A stretch of 64,000 bases of DNA from NCBI RefSeq assembly GCF_027497195.1, contig NZ_CP114905.1, positions 7,411,001 to 7,475,000 of the forward strand, written 5' to 3'. The translations under genes and the position numbers were made by a program. How positions within the stretch are numbered: position 1 is the stretch's first letter; every line of letters begins with the position of its first letter. Positions 33,475 to 43,200 of this stretch are shown piece after piece. Below the pieces are notes generated by a model. That model saw only the letters and a program-made list of their open reading frames with translations. It was not told the origin of the DNA and made no database searches. This stretch comes from Streptomyces sp. WMMC500. GTDB taxonomy: Bacteria > Actinomycetota > Actinomycetes > Streptomycetales > Streptomycetaceae.

Positions 33475-33870
33475 TCAAACGGTCGGCGGAGCGCTATCGC
33501 TTGTGGTCGACTCGTTCCCGGCCGGGGCCGGTTCGCCCGGGAAGTCGGGCTTTCGTCCGGTCCGCGGCGGCGGGGCGATCACGGCGCGCTGCGTGGTGAC
33601 GCGGAAGGTGGAGGGCAGCGAACGGACGTTCTCCCGGCCCGCGTTCGCGATGACCACCGCGAAATACGGAATGAACATGCCGAGGACGAGCGCGACGACC
33701 GCGATGTGCCGCTCGACGTTCCAGAGCAGCGCGGCGGCCACCACCGAGACCGCGCGGATCACCATGGAGATCACGTACCGCCGCTGCCGACCGCGCACGT
33801 CGTCGTCCAGGCTCTGTCGCGCACCGGTGATCCTGAACACGTCGGCATCGCCGCGGCGCTTCCGCTTCAC
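33475..33870 (-). CDS. DUF3099 membrane protein
   Basis: A 131-residue protein from GTG 33870, whose ribosome site AGGGGG lies about 7 bases upstream. Start is basic (KRKRRGDADVFRITGARQSL), then two transmembrane helices (about 34-50 and 55-78, VISMVIRAVSVVAAALLW and VVALVLGMFIPYFAVVIAN), then a Pro-rich tail. RQSLDDDVRGRQRRY is typical of actinobacterial DUF3099 proteins. Function is unknown. It is divergent from the GlsB-like gene. Confidence 0.85.
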   Translation of the reverse strand: MKRKRRGDADVFRITGARQSLDDDVRGRQRRYVISMVIRAVSVVAAALLWNVERHIAVVALVLGMFIPYFAVVIANAGRENVRSLPSTFRVTTQRAVIAPPPRTGRKPDFPGEPAPAGNESTTSDSAPPTV

Positions 33871-34044
33871 GCTCCACCCCCTGGTACTGGGATACGTCCC
33901 CAAGGTACGCCGGGAAAGCCCTCCCTTCGACGGCGGGGTCGGACATACCGCCCCATAACCCGAACGGCCCTGGCCGGAATGCACCCTCCGGGCTGCCACC
34001 GGAGACTGACACGGCAGGCGGACCCCGCCGCACGAGGAGGCGAC

Positions 34045-34326
34045 ATGAGCTGGCTGTGGGCGATCATCGTGGGCCTGGTCCTGGGCGTCATCGCCCGGGC
34101 CATCCTGCCCGGCAAGCAGGCCATTCCCCTGTGGCTGACCACCGTCTTCGGCATCATCGGGGGCATCATCGGGAACGCCGTTGCCTCGGGGATCGGCGTG
34201 GACGACACCAGGGGAATCGACTGGATCCGGCACATTCTGCAGCTCGCCGGCGCCGTGGCCGTCGTGGCCTTCGGCACCCCGCTGTACGACAGGATGCGCG
34301 GCTACAAGAAGCGCAGCCCACGGTAG
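34045..34326 (+). CDS. GlsB/YeaQ/YmgE-family stress-associated membrane protein
   Basis: A 93-residue protein with three transmembrane helices and the transglycosylase-associated family signature: WAIIVGLVLGVIARAILPGKQ followed by VFGIIGGIIGNAVAS and a final helix HILQLAGAVAVVAFGTPLYD. ATG 34045 has GAGGAGG upstream. Members are induced by stress but their biochemical role is not known. The gene is followed by a strong terminator. Confidence 0.92.
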   Translation: MSWLWAIIVGLVLGVIARAILPGKQAIPLWLTTVFGIIGGIIGNAVASGIGVDDTRGIDWIRHILQLAGAVAVVAFGTPLYDRMRGYKKRSPR

Positions 34327-34350
34327 CGAATCCCGCCTGGCGGCATCCCG

Positions 34351-34392
34351 CCCGGCCGCCCCGCGTGCGTACCGGCGCGCGGGGCGGCCGGG
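34351..34392. terminator. Bidirectional terminator between glsB-like gene and tyrS
   Basis: A perfect 15-bp inverted repeat (34351-34365 with 34378-34392) with a 12-base loop lies between two convergent genes. Confidence 0.65.
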
Positions 34393-34468
34393 CGCGCCGC
34401 TCACCCGGGCCCGGCGACGGCCCGCCCCGGCGACTGCCGGTCCCGGCGACGACCCGGTCCCCGGCGGC

Positions 34469-35746
34469 TCAGCCGGCCTCGGGGGCCGCCAGCTCGATCG
34501 CTGCCAGGTTGCGCTTGCCGCGGCGCAGCACCAGCCAGCGCCCGTGCAGCAGGTCCTCCGGAGCGGGCACGGCGTCCTCGGCGGCGACCTTCACGTTGTT
34601 CACGTACGCCCCGCCCTCCTTGACCGTCCTGCGGGCCGCCGACCTGCTCGGCGCCAGGCCCACCTCGGCCAGCAGCTCCACCACGGGACCCAGCTCGGCG
34701 ACCCGCGCGTGCGGCACCTCGGCCAGCGCCGCCCGCAGCGTCGCCTCGTCCAGCTCGCCCAGCTCACCCTGCCCGAACAGCGCCCGCGACGCGGCGATCA
34801 CCGCGGCGCACTGCTCCGCGCCGTGCACCAGCGTCGTCAGCTCCTCCGCCAGCGCCCGCTGGGCTGCTCGCGCCTGCGGCCGCTCCTCGGTCTGCCGCTC
34901 CAGCTCCACCAGTTCCTCGCGGCTGCGGAAGCTCAGGATCCGCAGGTAGCGGGAGACGTCGCGGTCATCGACATTCAGCCAGAACTGGTAGAAGGCGTAC
35001 GGCGTCGTCAGCTCCGGATCGAGCCAGACCGAGCCGCCCTCCGTCTTGCCAAACTTCGTGCCGTCGGCCTTGGTCATCAGCGGCGTCGCCAGCGCGTGCA
35101 CCACGGCCTCCGGCTCGACCCGGTGGATGAGGTCGGTGCCCGCCGTCAGGTTGCCCCACTGGTCGCTGCCGCCGGTCTGCAGCGTGCAGCCGTACCGCCG
35201 GTACAGCTCCAGGAAGTCCAGGCTCTGCAGGATCTGGTAGCTGAACTCGGTGTAGCTGATGCCCTCCTCGGACTCCAGCCGGCGGGCGACGGCCTCCTTG
35301 GTGATCATCTTGTTCACCCGGAAGTGCCGCCCGACGTCGCGCAGGAACTCGATCGCGGACAGCCCCGCCGTCCAGTCCAGGTTGTTGACCATCCGGGCGG
35401 CGTACGGGCCCTCGAAGTCGAGCAGCGGCTCGATCTGCGCGCGGACGCGCTCCACCCAGCCGGCGACGACCTCCGGGTCGTTCAGCGTGCGCTCCGCGTC
35501 CGGCTTGGGGTCGCCGATCTGGCCGGTCGCGCCGCCGACCAGCGCCAGCGGCCGGTGCCCGGCCGACTGGAGCCGGCGCATGGTCAGCACCTGCACCAGG
35601 TGGCCGACGTGCAGGCTGGGCGCCGTCGGGTCGAAGCCGCAATAGAACGTGACGGGACCGTCCGCGAGCGCCTTGCGCAGTGCGTCCTCGTCGGTGGACA
35701 GGGCCAGCAGCCCCCGCCACCGCAGCTCGTCGACGATGTCCGTCAC
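34469..35746 (-). CDS. tyrS: Tyrosyl-tRNA synthetase
   Basis: A 425-residue class I aminoacyl-tRNA synthetase. Tyr-binding and HIGH-type motif [17 protein letters not shown] are near residues 34-50, the KMSKS-type loop is [12 protein letters not shown], and the C-terminal S4 RNA-binding domain begins about residue 355 ([20 protein letters not shown]). GTG 35746 gives the family N terminus ([12 protein letters not shown]). In S. coelicolor tyrS is SCO1818, consistent with fabG/fabI and TldD/PmbA nearby. It is essential. Confidence 0.96.
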   Translation of the reverse strand: MTDIVDELRWRGLLALSTDEDALRKALADGPVTFYCGFDPTAPSLHVGHLVQVLTMRRLQSAGHRPLALVGGATGQIGDPKPDAERTLNDPEVVAGWVERVRAQIEPLLDFEGPYAARMVNNLDWTAGLSAIEFLRDVGRHFRVNKMITKEAVARRLESEEGISYTEFSYQILQSLDFLELYRRYGCTLQTGGSDQWGNLTAGTDLIHRVEPEAVVHALATPLMTKADGTKFGKTEGGSVWLDPELTTPYAFYQFWLNVDDRDVSRYLRILSFRSREELVELERQTEERPQARAAQRALAEELTTLVHGAEQCAAVIAASRALFGQGELGELDEATLRAALAEVPHARVAELGPVVELLAEVGLAPSRSAARRTVKEGGAYVNNVKVAAEDAVPAPEDLLHGRWLVLRRGKRNLAAIELAAPEAG

Positions 35747-35815
35747 GTCTCTCGTATCTCCTCGGTCTCGGTCCTGATCCGGCCCCCGGTCCCGTACGCG
35801 GCCGGCGCCCGCGGC

Positions 35816-35835
35816 CACCCCCGCGCACGGGGGTG
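35816..35835 (-). terminator. Hairpin between pmbA and tyrS
   Basis: An 8-bp inverted repeat CACCCCCG/CGGGGGTG with a 4-base loop lies after the PmbA gene and before tyrS, both on the minus strand. It probably ends the tldD-pmbA transcript. Confidence 0.45.
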
Positions 35836-35857
35836 CCGCGTACGAGGGTAATGGCGC

Positions 35858-37276
35858 CTAGACGCCCTGGCTGACCGAGCTCATGTTGAAGTCGGGGATC
35901 CGCACCGGCGGCATCGCCGCCCGCGTGAACCAGTCGCCCCACTCGCGCGGCAGCGTCCGCTCCGTGGCCCCGGCCTCGGCGGCCCGCCCCAGCAGGTCGA
36001 CGGGCGACTCGTTGAAGCGGAAGTTGTTCACCGCCCCGGTCACCTCGCCGTTCTCCACCAGGTACACGCCGTCCCGGGTCAGCCCGGTCAGCAGCAGCGT
36101 CGCCGGGTCGACCTCGCGGATGTACCACAGGCAGGTCAGCAGGAGCCCCGGCCCGTCGTGCCCCAGGCCCGCGACCATGTCGTCCAGGGACTTCGTCCCG
36201 CCCGCGTCCAGCACCAGGTTGTCCACCTCGGGCGTCACGGGCAGGCCGGTCAGGTCCCCGGTGAAGCGGTCCGTCAGCAGGTGCTGCAGCGTGCCCTCAC
36301 GCAGCCAGTCCGTGGGCCCGACCGGCAGCCCGTTGTCGAAGACCGACCAGTCGTTGCCGGAGGCGTGCGCGATCACGAACGGCGCCGACTCCAGACCCGG
36401 TTCCGCCGGGTCGCTGCGGAGCGTCAGCGGCAGCCCGGCGAGCTTCTCGCCGACGCGCGTGCCGCCGCCCGGCCTGCTGAACACCGTGCGGCCGTCGTGC
36501 GCGTCGCGGCCGGAGGCCGACCAGAACATGTAGACCAGCAGGTCCGCCACCGCGCTCGGCGGCAGCAGCGTCTCGTACCGCCCGGCGGGCAGCTCCACCG
36601 CTCGCTCCGCCCACGCCAGCCGCTGCGCCAGCTCCGCGTCCAGCCCGGCCGTGACCTCGGCGGTCACGTCGGTGAAGTCGCGGGTCGACAGGCCCGCCCA
36701 GGCCGACCTCGTCCGGTCCGGCGACTTGGCGTTCAGCTCCAGCGTGCCGGTCGGCTGGTCGTGGCGCAGCCGCAGCCCGGTGGAGGTGCCCAGGTAGGTG
36801 GAGGTCAGCGTGTGGTTCGCGAAGCCGTAGAGCTGCCGGCCGCCGGCCCGGGCGCGGGCGAAGGACTCGCCGAGCGCCGGTGCGAAGTCGGCGAACACGT
36901 CGGAGGAGGTCTCGGCGGGCGGCTCGGTGAAGTCGGCCGACTGCGGCACGCCCTCGACCAGCGGCCGGGCGTCCTCCGCCGGCCCGCTGTCGCGCGCGGC
37001 GGCCTCCGCGGCCCGTACCAGCGGCTCCAGGTCGTCGGCGGTGACGGCGGCGCGGGAGACGACGCCGGAGGCCGTGCCCTCCCGCCCGTCGACGGTGGCG
37101 ATGACGGTGAGCGTACGGCCGCGGGTCTCGCCGTTGGTCGTCAGGGCGTTGCCCGCCCAGCGCAGGTTCGCGCTCGACTCCTCGTCGGCGATCACGACGC
37201 AGCCGTCGGCGCGCGACAGCTCCAGGGCCCGCTCGACGGTCTCGTGCGGCTCGGTCGTGCGGGTCGTGCGCGTCAT
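35858..37276 (-). CDS. PmbA/TldE-type metallopeptidase partner
   Basis: A 472-residue PmbA/TldE family protein. The segment GLRLRHDQPTGTLELNAKS and the closing NFRFNESPVDLLGRA...RIPDFNMSSVSQGV are family-typical; like other TldE subunits it lacks the HExxxH site. It pairs with the adjacent TldD to form the TldD/E heterodimeric zinc protease known to process modified peptides such as microcin B17. ATG 37276 overlaps the tldD stop by 4 bp (ATGA), so equal synthesis of both subunits is expected. The native substrate in actinomycetes is not known. Confidence 0.92.
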   Translation of the reverse strand: MTRTTRTTEPHETVERALELSRADGCVVIADEESSANLRWAGNALTTNGETRGRTLTVIATVDGREGTASGVVSRAAVTADDLEPLVRAAEAAARDSGPAEDARPLVEGVPQSADFTEPPAETSSDVFADFAPALGESFARARAGGRQLYGFANHTLTSTYLGTSTGLRLRHDQPTGTLELNAKSPDRTRSAWAGLSTRDFTDVTAEVTAGLDAELAQRLAWAERAVELPAGRYETLLPPSAVADLLVYMFWSASGRDAHDGRTVFSRPGGGTRVGEKLAGLPLTLRSDPAEPGLESAPFVIAHASGNDWSVFDNGLPVGPTDWLREGTLQHLLTDRFTGDLTGLPVTPEVDNLVLDAGGTKSLDDMVAGLGHDGPGLLLTCLWYIREVDPATLLLTGLTRDGVYLVENGEVTGAVNNFRFNESPVDLLGRAAEAGATERTLPREWGDWFTRAAMPPVRIPDFNMSSVSQGV

Positions 37277-38793
37277 CGGCCGGCCTCCTGGGTGGTGTTG
37301 AGGATGTTGACGTTCCGGAAGAGCGCGGACGGACAGCCGTGCGAGACGGACGCGGACTGGCCGGGCTGGGCCTTGCCGCAACTGAACGTGCCGCCGAGCA
37401 CGTACGTCTCCGGGCCGCCGATCGCCGACATCGAGCCCCAGAAGTCGGTGGTCGTCGCCTGGTAGGCGACGTCCTTGAGCTGGCCCGCCAGCCTGCCGTT
37501 CTCGATCCGGAAGAACCGCTGGCCGGTGAACTGGAAGTTGTAGCGCTGCATGTCGATCGACCAGGAGCGGTCGCCGACCACGTAGATGCCGCGCTCGACC
37601 TCGCCGATCAGCTCCTCGGTCGTCGGCCCCTCGGGCGCCGGCTGCAGCGAGACGTTCGCCATGCGCTGCACGGGCACGTGGGCGGGGGAGTCGGCGTAGG
37701 CGCAGCCGTTGGAGCGGTCCGCGCCGGTGAGCTTCGCGATCCGGCGGTCGGTCTGGTAGCCGACGAGCACGCCCTCGCTGACCAGGTCCCAGGACTGCGC
37801 CTGCACGCCCTCGTCGTCGTAGCCAATGGTGGCGAGCCCGTGCTCGGCGGTGCGGTCGCCGGTGACGTTCATGAGGCCGGAGCCGTACTGCAGCGTGCCG
37901 AGCTTGTCGAACGTGGCGAAGGAGGTGCCGGCGTACGCGGCCTCGTAACCCAGCGCGCGGTCGAGCTCGGTGGCGTGGCCGACGGACTCGTGGATCGTCA
38001 GCCACAGGTTCGACGGGTCGACCACCAGGTCGTACGAGCCGGCCTCGACGCTCGGCGCCGCCATCTTCTCGGCCAGCCAGCCGGGAATCCGCGCCAGCTC
38101 CGCGTCCCAGTCCCAGCCGGTGCCGGTCGCGTACTCCCAGCCGCGGCCCGCGGGCGGAGCGAGGGTGCGCATCGAGTCGAAGTCCCCGGAGTCGGTGACC
38201 GTCACCGCGGTCAGCTCGGGGTGCATCCGCACCCGCTGCTGGGTCGTCGAGGTGCCGGCGGTGTCGGCGTAGAACTTGTTCTCCTGGACCGCGAGCAGCG
38301 AGGCGTCCACGTGGGAGACGCCCGGGGCGCGGAGCAGCCGCTCGCTCCACTCGGTCAGCAGCCCGGTCTTGTCGGCGTCCGGCACGTCGAAGGGGTTCAC
38401 CTCGTACGCGGAGATCCACGTCTGCTCCGCGTGCACCGGCTCCGGCGCCAGCTCGACCCGCTCGTCCGCCCCGGCCGCGGCGATGACCCGCGCCGACAGC
38501 TTCGCCATCGCCACCGCCCGGGCGGCGACCCGCGCGGCTGCGTCCATGGTCAGGTCGACCCCGGCGGCGAAACCCCAGGCCCTGCCGTGCACCACGCGCA
38601 CCGCGTAGCCGAGGTCCGTGGTGTCCGTCGAGCCCGACAGCCTGGCGTCCTTCAGCCGCCAGGCGGCGCTGCGCACCCGCTCCAGGCGGAAGTCCGCGTG
38701 CTCGGCGCCGAGCGCCCGGGCCCGCGCGAGCGCGGCGTCCGCGAGGGCGCCGAGCGGCAGCGCGAGAAACGCGTCGTCGAGGGAATGGGACAC
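37273..38793 (-). CDS. tldD: TldD-type zinc metallopeptidase
   Basis: A 506-residue TldD family protease with the active-site HESVGHATELD (HExxxH), followed by the family region GLMNVTGDRTAEHGLATIGYDDEG and DRSWSIDMQRYNFQFTGQRF. The C terminus GGPETYVLGGTFSCGKAQPG is conserved. GTG 38793 with GGAGG upstream is preferred over a longer frame to 38910 that reads into GC-rich leader. It is the proteolytic subunit of the TldD/E pair. The upstream region 38794-39005 is noncoding and marks the edge of an accessory insert. Confidence 0.94.
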   Translation of the reverse strand: MSHSLDDAFLALPLGALADAALARARALGAEHADFRLERVRSAAWRLKDARLSGSTDTTDLGYAVRVVHGRAWGFAAGVDLTMDAAARVAARAVAMAKLSARVIAAAGADERVELAPEPVHAEQTWISAYEVNPFDVPDADKTGLLTEWSERLLRAPGVSHVDASLLAVQENKFYADTAGTSTTQQRVRMHPELTAVTVTDSGDFDSMRTLAPPAGRGWEYATGTGWDWDAELARIPGWLAEKMAAPSVEAGSYDLVVDPSNLWLTIHESVGHATELDRALGYEAAYAGTSFATFDKLGTLQYGSGLMNVTGDRTAEHGLATIGYDDEGVQAQSWDLVSEGVLVGYQTDRRIAKLTGADRSNGCAYADSPAHVPVQRMANVSLQPAPEGPTTEELIGEVERGIYVVGDRSWSIDMQRYNFQFTGQRFFRIENGRLAGQLKDVAYQATTTDFWGSMSAIGGPETYVLGGTFSCGKAQPGQSASVSHGCPSALFRNVNILNTTQEAGR

Positions 38794-39005
38794 GTGGGAG
38801 TACCTCCGGGCTGCTCGTGTGCGGAATCGCCGCCGACCGCGTACGCCGGAATGTCGGACAGACCGGCCGTGGGCACCATAACCCCCGACGGCTGCGCGGA
38901 GGGACGTCACCGGGGGACAGTGGGCTGACTCAGCGTGTGCGGTTCTCCCGGTGTGTGGCCGGGTACGCCGGGTGAGTGAGCAGATAGTGAGGGGGTCTCC
39001 AAGCC

Positions 39006-39930
39006 ATGGACGTCTTCGGTGTCCACCACGACCTCATCGACGAGTACCAGGCGTTCACCAGCTCTCTCGTTGCGGTGCGTGACCCGGAGATTCAGCGGCA
39101 CCTCGCCGGAGAACGGGAGCGCAAGGCCCGCTGGTCCGACCCCAAACTCGCGCTGAACCCCGCCTTCCGCTGTTGAACGCCCTGGCCAACAGCCAGGTCG
39201 ACGAGCTGGAGCTGTACTCCAGTGGGGCGTTCCGGAGGATCGGCGCAAGGTGACTTTCGCCAGGTACACCGGGCAGGAGGAACTCCGAGAGCAACCTTCA
39301 GGTGCTCCGCAGGCAGCCGGACATCCTCCTCACCAACTACGTGATGCTGGAGTACCTCCTGACTCGCCCCATGGAGCGGCGGGAGCTCATCGGCGACGCC
39401 CGCGGCCTGCGCTTCCTCGCCCTCGACGAGTTGCACACGTACCGCGGGCGGCAGGGCGCCGACGTCGCCCTGCTCGTGCGCAGGCTGCGAGACGCCTGCG
39501 AGGCCCGGGAACTCCAGTGCGTCGGTACGTCGGCGACCATGGCCACGGCGCGGACCTTCGCCGAAGCGCGGGAAAAGATCGCCAAAGTGGCCACCCGGCT
39601 GTTCGGTGCGACGATCTCACCGCCCCGGGTCATCGGCGAGACCCAGGAGCGCTCCACCGACCCCGGGACCGACGTGGTGCCGGGGGCCCATTCCCGTGAG
39701 CCCCTCGCCGACGCGGTGCGCCGCGCCGGCGAGGGGCTCCCCGGCTGCCGGCCGGCCATGACGTGCTGAAGTGTGATCCGCTCGCCGTCTGGGTGGGGGA
39801 CACGGTGGGGCTGGCCGTGGAACCGAGTGGGCTGCTCGTCCGCCGCTCTCCGGCCACCATCCCAGAGGCCGCCGGTTCTCTGGCCGCCGAAAGCGGAGAG
39901 CCGGCCGAGGTCGGCCCTTTCCCTCCGTGA
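39006..39930 (+). pseudogene. Degraded superfamily 2 DEAD/DEAH-type helicase
   Basis: Pieces of one helicase lie in several frames in the correct order: 39006-39176 (MDVFGVHHDLIDEYQAFTSS to LALNPAFRC, stop), 39173-39252 (NALANSQVDELELY), 39250-39300 (VTFARYTGQEELREQ), 39302-39760 (PDILLTNYVMLEYLLTRP, then LALDELHTYRGRQGAD as motif II and CVGTSATMA as motif III), and 39760-39930 (DPLAVWVGDTVGLAVEP). The Walker A region between the first two pieces is missing, and everything after the start of domain 2 is lost. The layout matches large helicases of the type common in defence islands (DUF1998-associated families); exact family is uncertain. Confidence 0.82.
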
Positions 39931-40205
39931 CAAACGCCTGTGGCCGCTGTCTCTGGATCGCCATGTCTCTTTTCCACCCCCGCCTGTCCACGTCGTCACG
40001 ATGTGCTGCCGGATTACTGCCAACCTCTGCATGTGGACACCTTCAGGAGGCGCTCGCGCTCGGCTACCTCGTGCCGCGGCCTCCGCAGAGTGGATGCGGA
40101 GCCCGCACCCAGAGGAGGCCGGGATCGCACTTCACTGCGATGCGTGACCAGGGCTAGCCTCGTCGCAGCGGTGCGGTCGTCGATGGGCCACAGGGGGCTG
40201 GGAAC
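39931..40205. other. Gap between helicase remnant and RHS gene
   Basis: This 275-bp stretch has no reading frame with convincing codon bias. Three short frames on the plus strand end before or just beyond it and show no family motif. It contains the ribosome site (GGGGGCTGGGA) of the RHS gene. It could hold further helicase debris. Confidence 0.5.
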
Positions 40206-43200
40206 GTGGGGAATCGTCCTACGGATTGGCATGTGCTGGACCTGGACGAGGACCCCACGCCGGGTGATCCGGAACGGGTAAAACAACTCGCTCGTGAGCT
40301 GCACGACTTCGCCGATGACGTGGCGGATGCGCTGCGGGACATCAAGGGCATGGCGGGTGAGGACGCGCTGCTGCGCTGGGCGGGGAAGACCGCCAAAGCG
40401 TTCCAGGACGAGTTCGAAGAGGTCCCGAAGAACCTCAAGAAGCTCCAGCGCTCCTACGACCTGGCGGGCGACGCCCTCGCCGCATACTGGCCGAAACTGG
40501 AGCGGGCCCAGTCGTTGGCGGACAAGGCGCTTGCCAGGGGCCGGGAGGCACAGAGCGACCTGACCGCCGCCAACGGCCGCCTTGATTCGGCGAACTCCTG
40601 GGTCGAACGCGCCACGGCGAAAACCGAGGAGTACGACGAGAAAGAGGGCAAGGACAAGCCCGACGAGTCCGAGGTACGCGCCGCCACCCGCAACGCAACC
40701 GACGCCAAGTCCGCCCAGACCAGAGCCCAGACGGCCGTCGACAACGCCGAGTCCGGCCTGGAAGCGGCGAAGAAGATGGCCGCGGACGCGAAGAAGATGC
40801 GTGAGGACGCGGCGTCGGAGGCGAAGGACAAGCTGGAGGAGGCCTCCGACGCCGGTATTCAGAACCGTAAGTGGTGGGAGAAGGCGGTCGACTGGGTCAA
40901 AGACAACTGGGACACCATCGTCAACGTCTGCAAGGTCATCGTCGCCGTCCTCGGCATCGTCGTCCTCATCATCGGCGGACCCCTGGCCTGGGTCGTCCTG
41001 GCCGCCGCCCTCGTCGTCCTCGCCGACACCCTCGTCAAATACATGAACGGCGAAGCCTCCCTCTGGGACGTGGCCTTCGCCGCACTGGACTGCATCCCGG
41101 GGATGAAGGGCCTGACCACCCTCGGCGGACTGGCGAAGGGCCTCAAGGGCGGACTCAAGGCGATGAGGAGCCTCAAAGGCATGAAGGCGGCCGTGCTCGG
41201 CCTTGCCAAGCGTGGCCGCACCATGCTGGATGATGCCGCTCAAGGTGCGCACAACCGCCTCAAAAATGTCGTCTCCAAGCTCACCGACCCCGTCGACCTG
41301 GCCACCGGCGCGATGTATCTCCCCCAGACCGATGTCAGGCTCCCCGGCCTGCTCCCGCTGGTCTTCACTCGACGCGTTTCTTCCGCATACCGGGCTGGAC
41401 GATGGTTCGGCCCCACGTGGGCCTCCACCATCGATCAGCACATAGAGGTCGATGATCGTGGTGTGGTCTTCGCGACCCATGACGGACGCGTGCTCGCGTA
41501 CGCGCATCCCTCCGGTCCCGAGCCAACCATGCCGGAACAAGGTCCGTGTTGGCCCCTGGCGAAGCTCGACACCGGCGGTTACAGCATCACCGACCCCGTC
41601 ACCGGTCACAGTCGGCGTTTCGCTTCTCCTGACACCGACGGCATATGCAGGATCGAGCAGATCGTCGATCAGAACGGTCACAGCATCGACTTCACCTACG
41701 ATGCCGACGGGTCACCCACAGGTCTCGTCCACTCGGGCGGCTACCACCTCAAACTCACGACCGTCGACGACCGCGTCACCGCACTCCACCTCGCCGGGGC
41801 CGCCGACGACGGATCAGATATCGAGATCAAGCGCTTCGGATACGACGAGGACGGCAATCTCGCCGACGACAACAACTCCTCTGGTCTCTCCCTGCGCTAT
41901 ACCTACGATGAGCGCCTGCGCATCACCACCTGGACCGACCGCAACGATCGCTCCTACCGCTACACCTACGACGAGCACGACCGCTGTATCGCGGAAGGCG
42001 GCGAGGCCGGGCATCTCGCCATCACCCTGGACTACGACGCTGTCAATCCTGCCTGGCCCGGCCACCGGGTCACCGCGCTGACCACCGCCGAGGGCCATAC
42101 AACCCACTTCGTCATCAATGACAACTGCCAGATCGTCGCCGAGATCGATCCGCTGGGTCACACCACACAGAGCGCATACGATGCTCAGCATCGCCCCCTG
42201 TCCAGCACCGACGCGCTGGGCCACACCACCCGCTACACCACCAACCCCCACGGACAGCCTGTCGAAGTCGTGTACCCCGACGGATCAACAGTCCGCCGCG
42301 AGTACAACGGCAGCCAGCGGCTCGCGGCTGTACACCTGCCCGACGGGACAAGCTGGCACTGGGAGTACGACGACCGCGGGAACCTGCTCAGGGAAACCGA
42401 TCCCACCGCGTCGACAACCCGGATCTCGGTCGACGACGCCGGCCGGCAGACTTCGATCACCGATCCGCTCGGCAACCGCACCGCCGTCATCTGCAACACT
42501 GCCGGTCTTCCGAGGGAGATCATCGATCCCCTCGGTGGCACGAGTCGCTACGAGCGAGACTCCTTCGGCAGACTCGTTGCGTACACAGACGCGCTCGGGG
42601 CTGCCACACGGCTGGAGTGGACGGTTGAAGGACATCTGGCCGCCCGTACCGGGCCGGACGGGACCGCAGAGACGTGGACGTACGACGGGGAGGGCAACTG
42701 CACTGCCCACATCGACGCTGCAGGGCAGCAGACCACGTACGAGTACACCCACTTCGACCTGCTCGCGGCCCGGACGGATCCCGACGGTACCCGCCACTCC
42801 TTCGACTACGACACCGGCCTGCACCTGACCCGGGTAACCAATCCCCAGGGCAACACGTGGAACTACACCTACGACGAATGCGGCCGCCTGGTCGGGGAAT
42901 CTGATTACGACGACCGCACCACCAGCTACGCTCTCGATGCTGTCGGCCGGCTGGCCCTTCGCACAGACTCGCTCGGCCAGACGATCGCCTACTCCAGGGA
43001 TCCGCTCGGACGAATTGTCGCCAAGGACGCCGACGGGCTGGCCGTCCGCTACCACTACGATCCCGTCGGCCGTCTGCGGGCCGCGACCGGCCCGGACGCA
43101 ACCCTGGCCTACGAACTCGACGAACTCGGCCGCATTCTCTCCGAAAGGGTCAACGGCCACACCACCACCTACACCCGGGACGCTGCCGGGAACCTGGTGA

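Noticed and set aside
39931..40205. A separate small gene between helicase remnant and RHS toxin
   Set aside because: All frames lack codon bias and family motifs, and overlap each other.
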